A stretch of 64,000 bases of DNA from Corynebacterium afermentans subsp. afermentans (GCF_030408355.1 NZ_CP046606.1:682001-746000); one strand, 5' to 3'; shown: positions 40,912-50,414, numbered from the stretch's first letter. Notes: generated by a model not told the origin, from the sequence alone. Program-made: numbers and translations.

Positions 40912-41535
40912 TTAAGCCCACACTCCGGACGCACCGCGGCGCCAGGTGCCCACCAGGTTGGTGTCGACGATGCCGGTGGATTCCATCAGCGCGTACATGG
41001 TCACCGGCCCCACGAAGGTGAAGCCGCGCTTCTTCAAGTCCTTCGCCAGTTGCTCGGACTCGGCCGAGCGAGTCGGCACCTCCGCCATGGTACGCGGCAC
41101 TGGGGTGTGCTCCGGCTGGTAGGACCACACGAACTCGCCCAGGTGCGTGCCCTGTTCCCGCAGGTCAAGCGTTGCCTGGGCGTTTTTCACTGCTGCTTCG
41201 AGTTTGCGCCGGTTGCGGATCAAGGAAGCGTCGTCAAGCAAATGCTCGATGCTCATCCCCGCGACCTCCTCCGGGTTAAAACCGCGGAACGCCGCGCGCA
41301 GCGCCTCGCGCTTTTGCAGGATCAGACGCCACGACAACCCCACCTGGAAGCCCTCGAGGCAGACGCGCTCGAACATGCCTTGCTCGTCGGTGACGGGCAT
41401 GCCCCATTCGGTGTCGTAGTACTCGCGCAAAAGCGGGTCGGCGGCGGCCCACGGCGGGCGGGCTCGCCCGTCGTCGCCGATGACGGGCCAGCCGGATTCG
41501 GGATCGGTCTCTGGTGTGGTGCGAAAATCAGTCAT
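40912..41535 (-). CDS. tag: DNA-3-methyladenine glycosylase I
   Basis: A 207-residue repair enzyme removing 3-methyladenine. The family core is clear: EYYDTEWGMPV, CLEGFQVGLSWRLIL, DDASLIRNRRKLEAAV and LKKRGFTFVGPVTMYALMES. The four zinc-snap ligands of E. coli Tag (Cys4, His17, His175, Cys179) are all replaced: no N-terminal Cys, Tyr in EYYDTEW, and Asn and Thr in DTNLVGTW. The start at 41535 is the first ATG before the conserved region; the frame is open to 41589. Confidence 0.85.
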   Translation of the reverse strand: MTDFRTTPETDPESGWPVIGDDGRARPPWAAADPLLREYYDTEWGMPVTDEQGMFERVCLEGFQVGLSWRLILQKREALRAAFRGFNPEEVAGMSIEHLLDDASLIRNRRKLEAAVKNAQATLDLREQGTHLGEFVWSYQPEHTPVPRTMAEVPTRSAESEQLAKDLKKRGFTFVGPVTMYALMESTGIVDTNLVGTWRRGASGVWA

Positions 41536-41574
41536 ACGTATTGGACTCAGTTCTACCCCGTTTGGTTCCACGGG

Positions 41575-41580
41575 TACGCT
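41575..41580 (+). promoter_or_regulatory. -10 element of doxX
   Basis: TACGCT, 7 nt before the ATG at 41588; leaderless start. Confidence 0.5.
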
Positions 41581-41587
41581 AATCGGC

Positions 41588-41995
41588 ATGAATAGGCCCG
41601 CCGTCCGCGACTTTGCGCTGCTTGTACTCCGGCTCGTGCTGGGCGCGGTGTTTGTGGCGCACGGCTACAACCACTGGTTCGAGATGGGCATGGCCGAAAC
41701 CGGCCGCCAGTTCGCGGCGCTCGGGGTGCCGCAACCACAGCTGTCTGCCTACCTCACCGGCACCGTCGAGCTCATCGGCGGCGCGTTTTTGGCAGTGGGG
41801 CTCTTAACCACGATCACCGCGTCGCTCCTCGCCCTTATCGTTTTAGCCGCCGGGTACTTCGTGCACCTGGGCAACGGCTTTTTCATCGAGGCCGGGGGAG
41901 TGGAGTACGTGCTCGTGCTCGCCGCCGCGCTGTTTATCATCACCGTCTTCGGCACCGGCCGTGCCAGCCTGGACGGGGTGCTCACGCGTGGTTAG
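41588..41995 (+). CDS. DoxX family membrane protein
   Basis: A 135-residue protein with four hydrophobic segments. The DoxX signature is LLVLRLVLGAVFVAHGYNHW, then GTVELIGGAFLAVGL. DoxX-like proteins are associated with redox and membrane processes; the specific role is unknown. It overlaps the following gene by 8 bp. Confidence 0.82.
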   Translation: MNRPAVRDFALLVLRLVLGAVFVAHGYNHWFEMGMAETGRQFAALGVPQPQLSAYLTGTVELIGGAFLAVGLLTTITASLLALIVLAAGYFVHLGNGFFIEAGGVEYVLVLAAALFIITVFGTGRASLDGVLTRG

Positions 41996-42617
41996 CCACG
42001 AGGAGGTCCAGGCGGCGCTGTCCGCGCGAATCGACGGCGAGAAGGCTGAACTCGACGACGCCATCGTCGACGCCCACGTGTCCGGTTGCGCGGAGTGCCG
42101 GGCGTTTTTGGACCGTAGCCTGGCCCTGTCCCAGTCACTCGGTGGGGACAGTGCAATGGCTCCGCCGCAGGACCTGTCTGCCGCGATCCTCGCGGGCGTG
42201 GACAACGAGTGGCGCCGCTTCGCCCGCCGCCGCGAACTCGGCATGGGCGTGGGGCGCCTGCTGCTCGGCGTTATGGCCGTGGTGTGGGTGTTGTGGGCCG
42301 TGCGCCTGATCCTCTCCGGCGGAGAGGAGCCGGTCGTGGCGTCCGCCGCGTCCGTTCGCTTCGGCGTGGCGCTGGCGCTGGGCTTTACTGCCTGGCGCCC
42401 GCAGCAGATCCCGGGCGTGGTGCTCATTGTGGGCACGATGTTCACCTTCACCGTCGGGTTCGCGGTGCGCGATTTCGTGCTGGGTACCGGCGCGTTCGAG
42501 CTCGCCGGGGTGCTCATCCCGCTGCTGAGCTTGGTGGCCCTGGTGTGGACCTGGGTGGCCGACCGGGGTGGAGCGTGGCGCCGGGCGTGGCAGATGCTCG
42601 ACGCCCGGCCGTACTAG
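41988..42617 (+). CDS. Zinc-finger (anti-sigma-like) membrane protein
   Basis: A 209-residue protein. The N-terminal region holds HVSGCAECRAF, the His-Cys-Cys pattern of zf-HC2 anti-sigma factors, and the C-terminal half has about four hydrophobic segments. No sigma factor gene is adjacent, so the anti-sigma function is only suggested. The GTG start at 41988 overlaps doxX, giving a coupled pair. Converges on pmt without a gap. Confidence 0.7.
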   Translation: MVSHEEVQAALSARIDGEKAELDDAIVDAHVSGCAECRAFLDRSLALSQSLGGDSAMAPPQDLSAAILAGVDNEWRRFARRRELGMGVGRLLLGVMAVVWVLWAVRLILSGGEEPVVASAASVRFGVALALGFTAWRPQQIPGVVLIVGTMFTFTVGFAVRDFVLGTGAFELAGVLIPLLSLVALVWTWVADRGGAWRRAWQMLDARPY

Positions 42618-44264
42618 CTACTTCCAGCTGGGCAGCCACATGATGGATTCGTACCAGGCGTCCGGGATCTTAAAGCCGTAGAGGATGGGCGACCAGTAGA
42701 TGAAGCTGGCCACCACCAGAGCGATGTAGACCGCGGCGGCGAGCTGGCCCCAGCGCATCTCAAAGCCTGCGACCTTGTTCACCCAGGACCACGTCACGGG
42801 CCGGCCCTTCTTGGCCAGGTTGCCCAACGCCAAGGCCAGCAGCACAGCGGTAAACGGCACCAGGGCGGCGGCGTAGAAGAAGTACATCTGGCGGTCGAAG
42901 GCGGCCAGCCATGGCAGGAAGCCGGCGGCGAACGCGATCACCGGCACGATGACGCGGAAGTCCTTGCGGGTCAGCCAGACCCAGCACGCCCACAGCAGCA
43001 CCGGCACGGTCAGCCACCAGATGGCGGGGGTGCCGAACATGTAGATCATCTCGCGGCACTTGCCGTCGCCGGGCGCAATGGAGCACTCGAGGTCGGTGGC
43101 GGAGTAGTAGAGGATCGGGCGCGCCGAAACCAGCCAGGCCCACGGCTTGGAATCCCAGGGGTGGGAGTGGCCGGAGGACGACGTCAGCGAGGCGTGAAAG
43201 TTCAGCACCGAGAAGTGGTAGTAGAACCAGCCGGCGATCGGCTCGGGCAGGTTAGCCAGCCAGGGCCAGTCGGAGCCGGCGATGGTGCCGTCTGTAAGCG
43301 AGTGGCGGTACACGGAGGTCTCAGAGGCGAACCAGGCGCGCCAGGACCACAGGTACAACACGGCGGGGATGAGCACGATGGAGGCGAGGGCCGACGGGAC
43401 GTCGCGAAGCAGGGTGCCCGAGATCGGCTTCTCCACGCCGTAGCGGCGGCGCAGGAACAGGTCCCAGAACGACGACAGCAGGCCGAAGAACATGATGTAG
43501 TACAGGCCGGACCACTTCACTGAGAGTGTCAGACCGAGCAGCACGCCGGTGGCGAAGCGCCACCAGCGAAAGCCCATGCGCGGGCCGAACGGGCCCGCGT
43601 CCTCGAGCTTGCCGGCCAGCCACGCGTCGTGCCAGCGGTGGTGCACCTCGCGCATGTCGCCGGCCAGGGTCCACGCCGCCATCACCACGAACAGCACCTG
43701 GAAGACGTCGAGCATGCCGAATTTGGCGGAGACCAGCAGGACGCCGTCGAAAAGCGCGATGATGCCCGCGATGATCGCAATGTTGGTGGACTGGCTCAGG
43801 CGCCGCGCGAGCAGGAACACGAACACGATCACAGCAGTGCCGAACAGGCCGGTCATGAGGCGCCAGCCGAGTGGGGAGTAGCCGAAGAGGAGCTCGCCCA
43901 GCGCGAGCAGCTGCTTGCCCAGCGGGGGGTGCACAACCAGCCCGTAGCCGGGGTTGGACTCGATGCCGCCCAAGACCGGGTTGAACCAGCTTTCCACCAT
44001 GTCCCATGCCTGCGGTGCGTAGTGCTTCTCGTCGAAGACGGGGGTGCCGGAGCTGGTCGGTTGCACTAGCCCGATAAAGCGGGTGAGCAGCGCCAGCACG
44101 CCGATGACGGAGGCGGCGATAGTGTCGCGGCGAGTCCACGGCACAGTCACGGGTGCCTCGGGGGCAGGCTGGGCGGGCCGCAGGGAACGCGTGGTATCTG
44201 GTGCCGCCTCGTCGGCGTCAGACGGCGGTCCGGCGGGGTTCGGGGTGCTCGTGGTAGTGGTCAC
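42618..44264 (-). CDS. pmt: Protein O-mannosyltransferase
   Basis: A 548-residue GT39-family integral membrane enzyme with about eleven hydrophobic segments. PVFDEKHYAPQAWDM in the first loop contains the catalytic Asp-Glu. HPPLGKQLLALGE and the C-terminal WLPSWK are typical. In corynebacteria Pmt mannosylates secreted proteins such as Rpf2, whose gene rpfB lies downstream in this window. The GTG at 44264 is set by TAATAT 8 nt upstream; the longer open frame is an artefact. Confidence 0.9.
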   Translation of the reverse strand: MTTTTSTPNPAGPPSDADEAAPDTTRSLRPAQPAPEAPVTVPWTRRDTIAASVIGVLALLTRFIGLVQPTSSGTPVFDEKHYAPQAWDMVESWFNPVLGGIESNPGYGLVVHPPLGKQLLALGELLFGYSPLGWRLMTGLFGTAVIVFVFLLARRLSQSTNIAIIAGIIALFDGVLLVSAKFGMLDVFQVLFVVMAAWTLAGDMREVHHRWHDAWLAGKLEDAGPFGPRMGFRWWRFATGVLLGLTLSVKWSGLYYIMFFGLLSSFWDLFLRRRYGVEKPISGTLLRDVPSALASIVLIPAVLYLWSWRAWFASETSVYRHSLTDGTIAGSDWPWLANLPEPIAGWFYYHFSVLNFHASLTSSSGHSHPWDSKPWAWLVSARPILYYSATDLECSIAPGDGKCREMIYMFGTPAIWWLTVPVLLWACWVWLTRKDFRVIVPVIAFAAGFLPWLAAFDRQMYFFYAAALVPFTAVLLALALGNLAKKGRPVTWSWVNKVAGFEMRWGQLAAAVYIALVVASFIYWSPILYGFKIPDAWYESIMWLPSWK

Positions 44265-44272
44265 GACGCAAG

Positions 44273-44296
44273 ATATTAGCGCCTTGGGCGTAAGCT
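44273..44296. promoter_or_regulatory. Divergent leaderless promoter pair pmt/rsmI
   Basis: The minus-strand -10 TAATAT (44273-44278) precedes the pmt GTG by 8 nt. The plus-strand -10 TAAGCT (44291-44296) precedes the rsmI ATG by 8 nt. The intergenic gap is 40 bp. Confidence 0.6.
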
Positions 44297-44304
44297 CCCG
44301 TGGT

Positions 44305-45165
44305 ATGTCCGCCGAGCAAGACAACCTGACACAGAACCTCCCGGCCGGAGTTGTGCTCGCGGCCACCCCGCTTGGTAACGCGGCAGATGCGTCGCCACGG
44401 CTGGCGCAAGCGCTCGCGGCCGCGGACGTGATCGCCGCAGAAGACACACGCCGCACGCGCGCGCTCGCCGCGGCGCTCGGCGTGGAAGTCGCTGGGCGGG
44501 TGGTGTCCAACTTCGACCACAACGAAGAATCGAGGGTGCGGGAGCTTCTCGACGCCGCACGCGCCGGCACCGTCGTCGTTGTCACCGACGCTGGCATGCC
44601 GCTGGTGTCCGACCCCGGCCACTCCATCGTCGCCGCCGCCCACGACGCCGGCATCCCCGTCACTTGCATCCCGGGCCCCTCCGCGGTCACCACGGCCCTG
44701 GCGTTGTCGGGGCTTAACGTGGGCCACTTCATCTTCGACGGCTTCGCGCCCCGGAAGACCGGCGCGCGCCGCGCGTGGTTGGAAACACTCGTGCACGAGC
44801 GCCGCGCCGTGTGCTGCTTCGAGTCGCCGCACCGCATTGAGCAGTTGCTTATCGACGCCGCGGACGTTCTCGGCCCCGAACGCCGCGCCGCGGTGTGCCG
44901 CGAGCTGACCAAGACGTACGAGGAGGTCAAGCGCGGCACGCTGGGGGAGCTTGCCGAGTGGGCTGCCGACGGGGTGCGCGGGGAGATCACGCTGGTGATC
45001 GAAGGTGGCACCGGGCAGCAGGCCGAGCCCGAGGACTTAGTCGATCTGGTTTTGGAGCTGGTCGACGGAGGCCAGCGCATGAAAGATGCGGCGAAACAGG
45101 TGGCGAAGCAGTACGGAGTGAAGGTCAGAGACCTCTATGCTGCCGCGTTGGATGCGCGAAGCTGA
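44305..45165 (+). CDS. rsmI: 16S rRNA (cytidine1402-2'-O)-methyltransferase RsmI
   Basis: A 286-residue SAM-dependent methyltransferase of the tetrapyrrole-methylase fold. Motifs: LAATPLGNAADASPR, AEDTRRTRAL, VVTDAGMPLVSDPGH, CIPGPSAVTTALALSG and FESPHRIEQLL. It modifies C1402 of 16S rRNA; the paired RsmH is not in this window. The start is MSAEQDN at 44305, preceded by TAAGCT. Confidence 0.93.
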   Translation: MSAEQDNLTQNLPAGVVLAATPLGNAADASPRLAQALAAADVIAAEDTRRTRALAAALGVEVAGRVVSNFDHNEESRVRELLDAARAGTVVVVTDAGMPLVSDPGHSIVAAAHDAGIPVTCIPGPSAVTTALALSGLNVGHFIFDGFAPRKTGARRAWLETLVHERRAVCCFESPHRIEQLLIDAADVLGPERRAAVCRELTKTYEEVKRGTLGELAEWAADGVRGEITLVIEGGTGQQAEPEDLVDLVLELVDGGQRMKDAAKQVAKQYGVKVRDLYAAALDARS

Positions 45166-45270
45166 CGTCGATAAGCAATAGTTCCCTGCGCGCGAGCTAG
45201 CACAATGGTGTGATCTGCGCTAGCCTGCTTGGGTTCTTGAAAACCCCTGAAAATTTGCGAGGAGAACTAT

Positions 45271-47076
45271 ATGTCTCAGCGTGATCTCCAAAGGGATCCC
45301 CACGATCCTGATGTGGAGCCGCGGAGTACGGATCCCATCAAGACTGCAAAATCTTCCGCAGTTGGCGAGATCGCCGCACTGCTGCGCGCAGACCGCGACG
45401 GCGCGCAACCCGATTACACAGACCCTGAGGAAAGCGTCGTTAGCGAAGCCGACGCAGATGACGCCCCGATCAACTGGGGCATCGTCATTCCTCTGGCAGT
45501 GATTGTCGCGGCGATCGTCGGCTGGGGCCTTGCCGCGCCCGACAACTTCTCCAACTTTGCGGACAGGGCGTTCGGCTGGGTCATTGACAACCTGGGCTGG
45601 GCCTTCGTCCTCGGCGGCACCATCTTCGTCGCCTTCGTCATCGTCATCGCGGCGTCGAACTTCGGCACCATCCGCCTCGGCACCGCCGACGAACGCCCAG
45701 AGTTTAAGACAACATCGTGGATCGCCATGATGTTCGCCGCCGGCATGGGCATCGGCCTGATGTTCTACGGCGCTGCCGAGCCGCTGGCGATGTACCTCGA
45801 CGGTGTGCCGGGCCACGACGAGCACGAAGTCGGCACCGCGATGGCGCAGACCATGTTCCACTGGACGCTGCACCCGTGGGCCGTCTACGCCATCATCGGC
45901 CTGGCTATCGCGTACTCGACGTTCCGCCTCGGCCGCAAGCAGCTGTTGTCCAGCGCGTTCATCCCGCTGATCGGCGAGAAAGCAGCCAACGGCTGGCTGG
46001 GCAAGCTCATCGACGCCTTCGCCGTCTTCGCCACCATCTTCGGCACCGCCTGCTCCCTGGGCCTCGGCGCGCTGCAGATCAGCTCCGGCCTGGAAGCCTC
46101 CGGTTTCGTGGAGAACCCGTCCAACAAGCTGATCATCGGCATCGTGGCTGTGCTCACCCTGGCGTTTTTGCTGTCCGCAATGTCGGGCGTGTCCAAGGGC
46201 ATCCAGTGGCTGTCCAACACGAACATGGTCGTTGCCGCAATCCTGGCGATCTTCGTGTTCGTGTTCGGCCCGACCGTGGCGCAGCTGAACATGCTGCCGA
46301 CCGCTGTTGGTAACTACCTGCAGAACTTCTTCGAAATGGCTGCGCGCACCGCTGAGAGCCAGGACGGCGAGGCCGGCGAGTTCCTCTCCGGCTGGACCAT
46401 CTTCTACTGGGCTTGGTGGATTTCCTGGTCCCCGTTCGTGGGCACCTTCCTGGCGCGCATTTCCCGCGGCCGCACCGTGCGCGAGTTCTGCCTCGGCGTG
46501 ATGCTGGTTCCGGCTGGCCTGTCCACCGTGTGGTTCGCCATCTTCGGCGGCACCGCTATCAAGATGGAGCAGGCTGGCGAGTCCATCGTCGGCGGCGGCT
46601 CCAACGAAGAGCAGCTGTTCAACCTGCTGCACTCGATGCCGGGAGGCTACGTTATGGGCGTGTTTGCCCTGATCCTTCTGGGCACCTTCTTCATCACCTC
46701 GGCGGACTCCGCGTCCACCGTGATGGCGTCTATGACCCAGTCCGGTAAGACCGAGGCGAAGCCGTGGCTCGCCGCAATGTGGGGCCTGGCCACCGCATTC
46801 GTCGGCCTGACGCTTCTGATCTCCGGTGGCTCGGACGCGCTGAACTCGCTGCAGTCCGTGACCATCGTGGCCGCAACTCCGTTCTTGATCATCCTGATCG
46901 TGCTGATGTTCGCGATTGTCAAGGACATGTCCAACGACACGATCTACCTGGACAAGAAGGAGCAGGAGCGCTTCAACCGTCAACTGGCTATCGAGCGTCG
47001 CATGCACCGCGATCAGCAGCAGCTGGAAGAGCGCAAGGCGCAGGTGAAGAAAATGCTCAATCCGCGTTCGCGCTAG
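45271..47076 (+). CDS. betP: BCCT-family glycine betaine transporter BetP
   Basis: A 601-residue carrier, nearly the size of C. glutamicum BetP and similar to it throughout. A long acidic N-terminal tail precedes twelve transmembrane segments. The betaine-site motifs are [15 protein letters not shown] and [15 protein letters not shown]. The charged C-terminal helix ([20 protein letters not shown]) senses K+ and osmotic state in BetP. It imports betaine with sodium under hyperosmotic stress. GAGGAGA before the ATG shows canonical initiation. Confidence 0.9.
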   Translation: MSQRDLQRDPHDPDVEPRSTDPIKTAKSSAVGEIAALLRADRDGAQPDYTDPEESVVSEADADDAPINWGIVIPLAVIVAAIVGWGLAAPDNFSNFADRAFGWVIDNLGWAFVLGGTIFVAFVIVIAASNFGTIRLGTADERPEFKTTSWIAMMFAAGMGIGLMFYGAAEPLAMYLDGVPGHDEHEVGTAMAQTMFHWTLHPWAVYAIIGLAIAYSTFRLGRKQLLSSAFIPLIGEKAANGWLGKLIDAFAVFATIFGTACSLGLGALQISSGLEASGFVENPSNKLIIGIVAVLTLAFLLSAMSGVSKGIQWLSNTNMVVAAILAIFVFVFGPTVAQLNMLPTAVGNYLQNFFEMAARTAESQDGEAGEFLSGWTIFYWAWWISWSPFVGTFLARISRGRTVREFCLGVMLVPAGLSTVWFAIFGGTAIKMEQAGESIVGGGSNEEQLFNLLHSMPGGYVMGVFALILLGTFFITSADSASTVMASMTQSGKTEAKPWLAAMWGLATAFVGLTLLISGGSDALNSLQSVTIVAATPFLIILIVLMFAIVKDMSNDTIYLDKKEQERFNRQLAIERRMHRDQQQLEERKAQVKKMLNPRSR

Positions 47077-47106
47077 GAGCTTTCGCTTTTCGACGAACTA
47101 AAGTTG

Positions 47107-47143
47107 CGGCCCCGCCAAGCAGTGCAGTGCTTGACGGGGCCAT
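47107..47143 (+). terminator. Hairpin after betP
   Basis: GGCCCCGCCAAGC against GCTTGACGGGGCC, one mismatch, with a 9-nt loop and no strong T-run. It ends a few bases before the metG -10 element. Confidence 0.5.
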
Positions 47144-47147
47144 AACT

Positions 47148-47153
47148 TATGCT
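47148..47153 (+). promoter_or_regulatory. -10 element of metG
   Basis: TATGCT, 7 nt before the metG ATG at 47161; leaderless start. Confidence 0.5.
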
Positions 47154-47160
47154 GTGAGCC

Positions 47161-49005
47161 ATGACTTCTTCCGAGACCAACAACAACGTTCTTGTGTGCG
47201 TTGCGTGGCCGTACGCCAACGGCCCGCGCCACATTGGCCACGTCGCCGGCTTCGGCGTGCCGTCCGATGTCTTCGCCCGCTACCAGCGAATGACGGGCAA
47301 GAACGTGCTCATGGTCTCCGGCACCGACGAGCACGGCACCCCGCTTTTGGTGCAGGCCGATAAGGAAGGCGTGACCGTCAAGGAGCTGGCGGACCGCTAC
47401 AACAAGCAGATTGTGGAGGACCTGGCGGGCCTGGGTCTGTCCTACGACCTGTTCACCCGCACCACCACCCGCAACCACTACGCGGTGGTGCAGGAGCTGT
47501 TCCGCGGCCTGAACGAAAACGGCTACATGATTCGGGAGACCACCCAGGGCGCGATTTCCCCGTCGACGGGCCGCACGCTTCCGGACCGCTACATTGAGGG
47601 CACCTGCCCGATCTGCGGCGCCACCGACGCCCGCGGCGACCAGTGCGACACCTGCGGCAACCAGCTCGACCCGGCGGACCTGATCAACCCGGTGTCCAAG
47701 ATCAACGGCGAGACCCCGGAGTTCATCGAGACCGAGCACTTCATGCTCGACCTGCCCGCGCTGCACGACGCGCTGGAGCAGTGGCTTTCCACCCGCGAGG
47801 ACTGGCGCCCGAACGTGCTGAAGTTCTCCCTGAACCTGCTGGAGGACATGCGCCCGCGCGCCATGACCCGCGACATTGACTGGGGTATCCCGATCCCGGT
47901 GGAAGACTGGCAGGACAACCCGTCGAAGAAGCTCTACGTCTGGTTCGACGCCGTCGTTGGCTACCTGTCTGCATCGATTGAGTGGGCGCACCGCTCCGGC
48001 AACCCGGAGGCGTGGAAGGACTTCTGGCAGGACCCGGCCACCGAGGGCTACTACTTCATGGGCAAGGACAACATCACCTTCCACTCCCAGATTTGGCCGG
48101 CGGAGCTGCTCGGATACGCGGGCAAGGGCGCCAACGGCGGCACGGTCCGCGAGCTCGGCGAGCTGAACCTGCCCACCGAGGTCGTCTCCTCCGAGTTCCT
48201 CACCATGTCCGGCTCCAAGTTCTCCTCGTCCAAGGGCGTGGTCATCTACGTCAAGGACTTCCTCGCCGAGTTCGGCCCGGACCCGTTGCGTTACTTCATC
48301 GCCGTGGCCGGCCCGGAGAACAACGACACGGACTTCACCTGGGACGAGTTTGTCCGCCGCGTGAACAACGAGCTGGCGAACGGCTGGGGCAACCTGGTCA
48401 ACCGCACCGTGTCCATGGCGCACAAGAACTTCGGCCAGGTCCCAGCACCCGGCCCGCTCGAGGCGTCCGACGAGCGCATCCTCGACCTAGCGGCCGAGAC
48501 CTTCACCACCGCCGGCGAGGCCCTGGGCAAGGCGCACTTCAAGTCCGCGATCACGAAGATCATGCACGTCGTTGGCGAGGCCAACGCCTACATCGCCGAG
48601 CAGGAGCCGTGGAAGCTGGCCAAGGACGACTCCCAGCGCGAGCGCCTGGCTACCGTGCTGTGGACCGCGCTGCAGGTCGTCTCCGACTGCAATGCCATGC
48701 TCACCCCGTTCTTGCCGTACACCGCGCAGAAGGTCCACGAGACTTTGGGCCGCACCGGCATCTGGGCCGCCGAGCCGCGCGTCGAGGAGGTCGGGGACGA
48801 CGAGGAGTTCAACCTCGTCGGCGCTGGCCTGCCGGAGAAGGGCCAGACCTACCTGACCATCACCGGCGACTACTCCCAGCAGCAGGCCGAGTGGAAGCGC
48901 GTGGACGTCACCCCGGGCACGGAGCTGTCCAAGCCGCAGCCGCTGATTGCCAAGCTGGACCCGGAGCTGGGTGAGACCGGCCCGGAGTGGGCGCCGGTGC
49001 AGTAG
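47161..49005 (+). CDS. metG: Methionyl-tRNA synthetase
   Basis: A 614-residue class I synthetase charging tRNA-Met. HIGH is visible in [10 protein letters not shown]. The connective zinc knuckle has [19 protein letters not shown], and KMSKS appears as the variant KFSSSKG in [14 protein letters not shown] long anticodon-binding helical domain follows. There is no C-terminal Trbp111-like domain, as usual for this type. Confidence 0.95.
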   Translation: MTSSETNNNVLVCVAWPYANGPRHIGHVAGFGVPSDVFARYQRMTGKNVLMVSGTDEHGTPLLVQADKEGVTVKELADRYNKQIVEDLAGLGLSYDLFTRTTTRNHYAVVQELFRGLNENGYMIRETTQGAISPSTGRTLPDRYIEGTCPICGATDARGDQCDTCGNQLDPADLINPVSKINGETPEFIETEHFMLDLPALHDALEQWLSTREDWRPNVLKFSLNLLEDMRPRAMTRDIDWGIPIPVEDWQDNPSKKLYVWFDAVVGYLSASIEWAHRSGNPEAWKDFWQDPATEGYYFMGKDNITFHSQIWPAELLGYAGKGANGGTVRELGELNLPTEVVSSEFLTMSGSKFSSSKGVVIYVKDFLAEFGPDPLRYFIAVAGPENNDTDFTWDEFVRRVNNELANGWGNLVNRTVSMAHKNFGQVPAPGPLEASDERILDLAAETFTTAGEALGKAHFKSAITKIMHVVGEANAYIAEQEPWKLAKDDSQRERLATVLWTALQVVSDCNAMLTPFLPYTAQKVHETLGRTGIWAAEPRVEEVGDDEEFNLVGAGLPEKGQTYLTITGDYSQQQAEWKRVDVTPGTELSKPQPLIAKLDPELGETGPEWAPVQ

Positions 49006-49032
49006 CCCCGCGCGGCACCATTTCCGCTAAAC

Positions 49033-49093
49033 CCAGCTAGTAGGATCCAGCTATTCTGCCCCAGGGGGTCAATAGCTGGGCCCTACTAGCTGG
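49033..49093. repeat. Large inverted repeat between metG and the DUF3806-like gene
   Basis: The arms CCAGCTAGTAG and CTACTAGCTGG (outer, 11 bp) plus CCAGCTATT and AATAGCTGG (inner, 9 bp) are perfect, with a 3-nt internal mismatch and a 15-nt loop. It lies between convergent genes and could be a bidirectional terminator, though it has no T-run. Confidence 0.55.
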
Positions 49094-49140
49094 ATCCGCG
49101 CTTTTGGGGCGCGGGTGCCGGACGCAGCGCGGCGGGGTGC

Positions 49141-49533
49141 TCACAAGAACTGCCCCAGGAACTTGGTCAGGGTGCCGGGCTCCTCGTCCTCGAAGCGCTG
49201 GTCCACCACCACGAGCGGGGCGGTGTATTTCTCGCCCGCGCTGCCGACGTCTTTGGCGACGACGAGGTCGGTGCCGTAGTCGTCGATAAGCAATTGCCAC
49301 TGAAACCCCTCCCGCACGAGCGCCTGTCCGAGCGCGGTGCCGTAGAGGCGCGCGGTGTCGCCGCGGGGGAACGCGCGGCGCACGTCCGGCGGGAGCGCGA
49401 GGTAGTCGGCGAGTTCGGCTTCGAAGGACTCCACGATGTCCGCGGGCGAGCCGTTGATGCCGCGGCCGGCGGCTTCGGCGAGGTCCGCCTCGATTTGGGT
49501 GGTGGTGGCTGAGTCGATGTCTTCAAATGCCAT
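49141..49533 (-). CDS. DUF3806-like hypothetical protein
   Basis: A 130-residue protein: MAFEDIDSATTTQIEADLAE, then ESFEAELADYLALPPDVRR and FQWQLLIDDYGTDLVVA. It is acidic, without signal or transmembrane segments. The LYGTALGQALVREGFQWQ stretch matches my recollection of DUF3806 proteins; no function is known. The ATG 49533 has TACGAT on the minus strand 7 nt upstream. Confidence 0.65.
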   Translation of the reverse strand: MAFEDIDSATTTQIEADLAEAAGRGINGSPADIVESFEAELADYLALPPDVRRAFPRGDTARLYGTALGQALVREGFQWQLLIDDYGTDLVVAKDVGSAGEKYTAPLVVVDQRFEDEEPGTLTKFLGQFL

Positions 49534-49546
49534 AGGGTGCATCGTA
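49533..49546. promoter_or_regulatory. Interleaved divergent leaderless promoters
   Basis: Plus: TAGGGT (49533-49538), 7 nt before the tatD ATG at 49546. Minus: TACGAT (49541-49546), 7 nt before the ATG at 49533. Each hexamer contains one base of the start codon of the other gene; only 12 bp separate the start codons. Confidence 0.6.
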
Positions 49547-50382
49547 TGAGCAAAAAGAAACCGCGTCCCACACCCGTGCCCGCCGAGCCGATCGCCGGGC
49601 TAATCGACGCCCACACGCACCTCGCGTCCTGTGGCGCACGCACCAAGGATGAGGTGGACGCGTTCGTCGAACGCGCCCTATCCGCCGGCGTTGAGCGCAT
49701 CTGCACCGTCGGCGACGGCCTCGAGGAAGCGGAGCTCGCGCTTCAGGCCGCCCACCTCAACGAGCGCGTGTTCGCGGCGTGCGCCATCCACCCGACGCGG
49801 GCGGACGAGCTTGACTGCGACGCTCGCGCCCGCCTGATCGAGATGGCCGCCGACGAGCGTTGCGTGGCGGTGGGCGAGACCGGCATCGACACCTACTGGC
49901 TAAAGCACGACGCGGAGGGCACCGCACCGCTAGAGGTGCAGGAGGAGGCGTTTCGCTGGCACATCGACTTAGCCTGCGAGACGGGCAAGGCGCTGATGAT
50001 CCACAACCGCGAGGGCGACGCCGACATGATGCGCATTCTCGATAGCGCGCCGCGGCCTAAGCACGTGATCCTGCACTGCTTCTCCTCGCCGTTGGATGTG
50101 GCGCGCGAGGCGATTGAACGCGGCTATGTGCTCAGTTTCGCCGGCAACGTGACGTTCAAGCGCAACGATCACCTGCGCGAGGCGGCGGCGCTGGCGCGAG
50201 TGGGGCAGCTGCTGGTGGAAACGGACGCGCCGTACATGACGCCCGAGCCGTACCGCGGGGCGAAAAACGAGCCGGCGTTGATCGGGCATACGGCGAAGGT
50301 TGTGGCGCAAGCGCGCGGCATGGAAGTGGCCGATGTGGCGCGTGAGATTGCAGAGACGTTTTCGCGGGTCTACGGGGTGTGA
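49546..50382 (+). CDS. tatD: TatD family deoxyribonuclease
   Basis: A 278-residue metal-dependent hydrolase. Metal ligands are visible in LIDAHTHLAS, VGETGIDTYW, MIHNREGDADM, ILHCFSSPLD and VETDAPYMTPEP. TatD enzymes have 3'-5' exonuclease or D-aminoacyl-tRNA deacylase-like activities. The ATG 49546 is set by the promoter; GTG 49537 is less likely. The order metG-tatD-rpfB-ksgA-ispE is the usual actinobacterial one. Confidence 0.92.
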   Translation: MSKKKPRPTPVPAEPIAGLIDAHTHLASCGARTKDEVDAFVERALSAGVERICTVGDGLEEAELALQAAHLNERVFAACAIHPTRADELDCDARARLIEMAADERCVAVGETGIDTYWLKHDAEGTAPLEVQEEAFRWHIDLACETGKALMIHNREGDADMMRILDSAPRPKHVILHCFSSPLDVAREAIERGYVLSFAGNVTFKRNDHLREAAALARVGQLLVETDAPYMTPEPYRGAKNEPALIGHTAKVVAQARGMEVADVAREIAETFSRVYGV

Positions 50383-50414
50383 CCTGGCACGTCCGTCCTT
50401 GAAACCCCGCGGGC

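Noticed and set aside
42618..45080. Extension of the pmt frame upstream to an 820-codon protein
   Set aside because: The extra N-terminal part is Ser/Thr/Arg-rich and antisense to rsmI. The GTG at 44264 with its -10 element explains the true start.
45177..45270. GTNAC-type MtrA repeats before betP
   Set aside because: betP is an MtrA target in C. glutamicum, but I found no GTNAC direct repeat in this stretch, only a GCTAGC inverted pair and the GTCGATAAGC motif.
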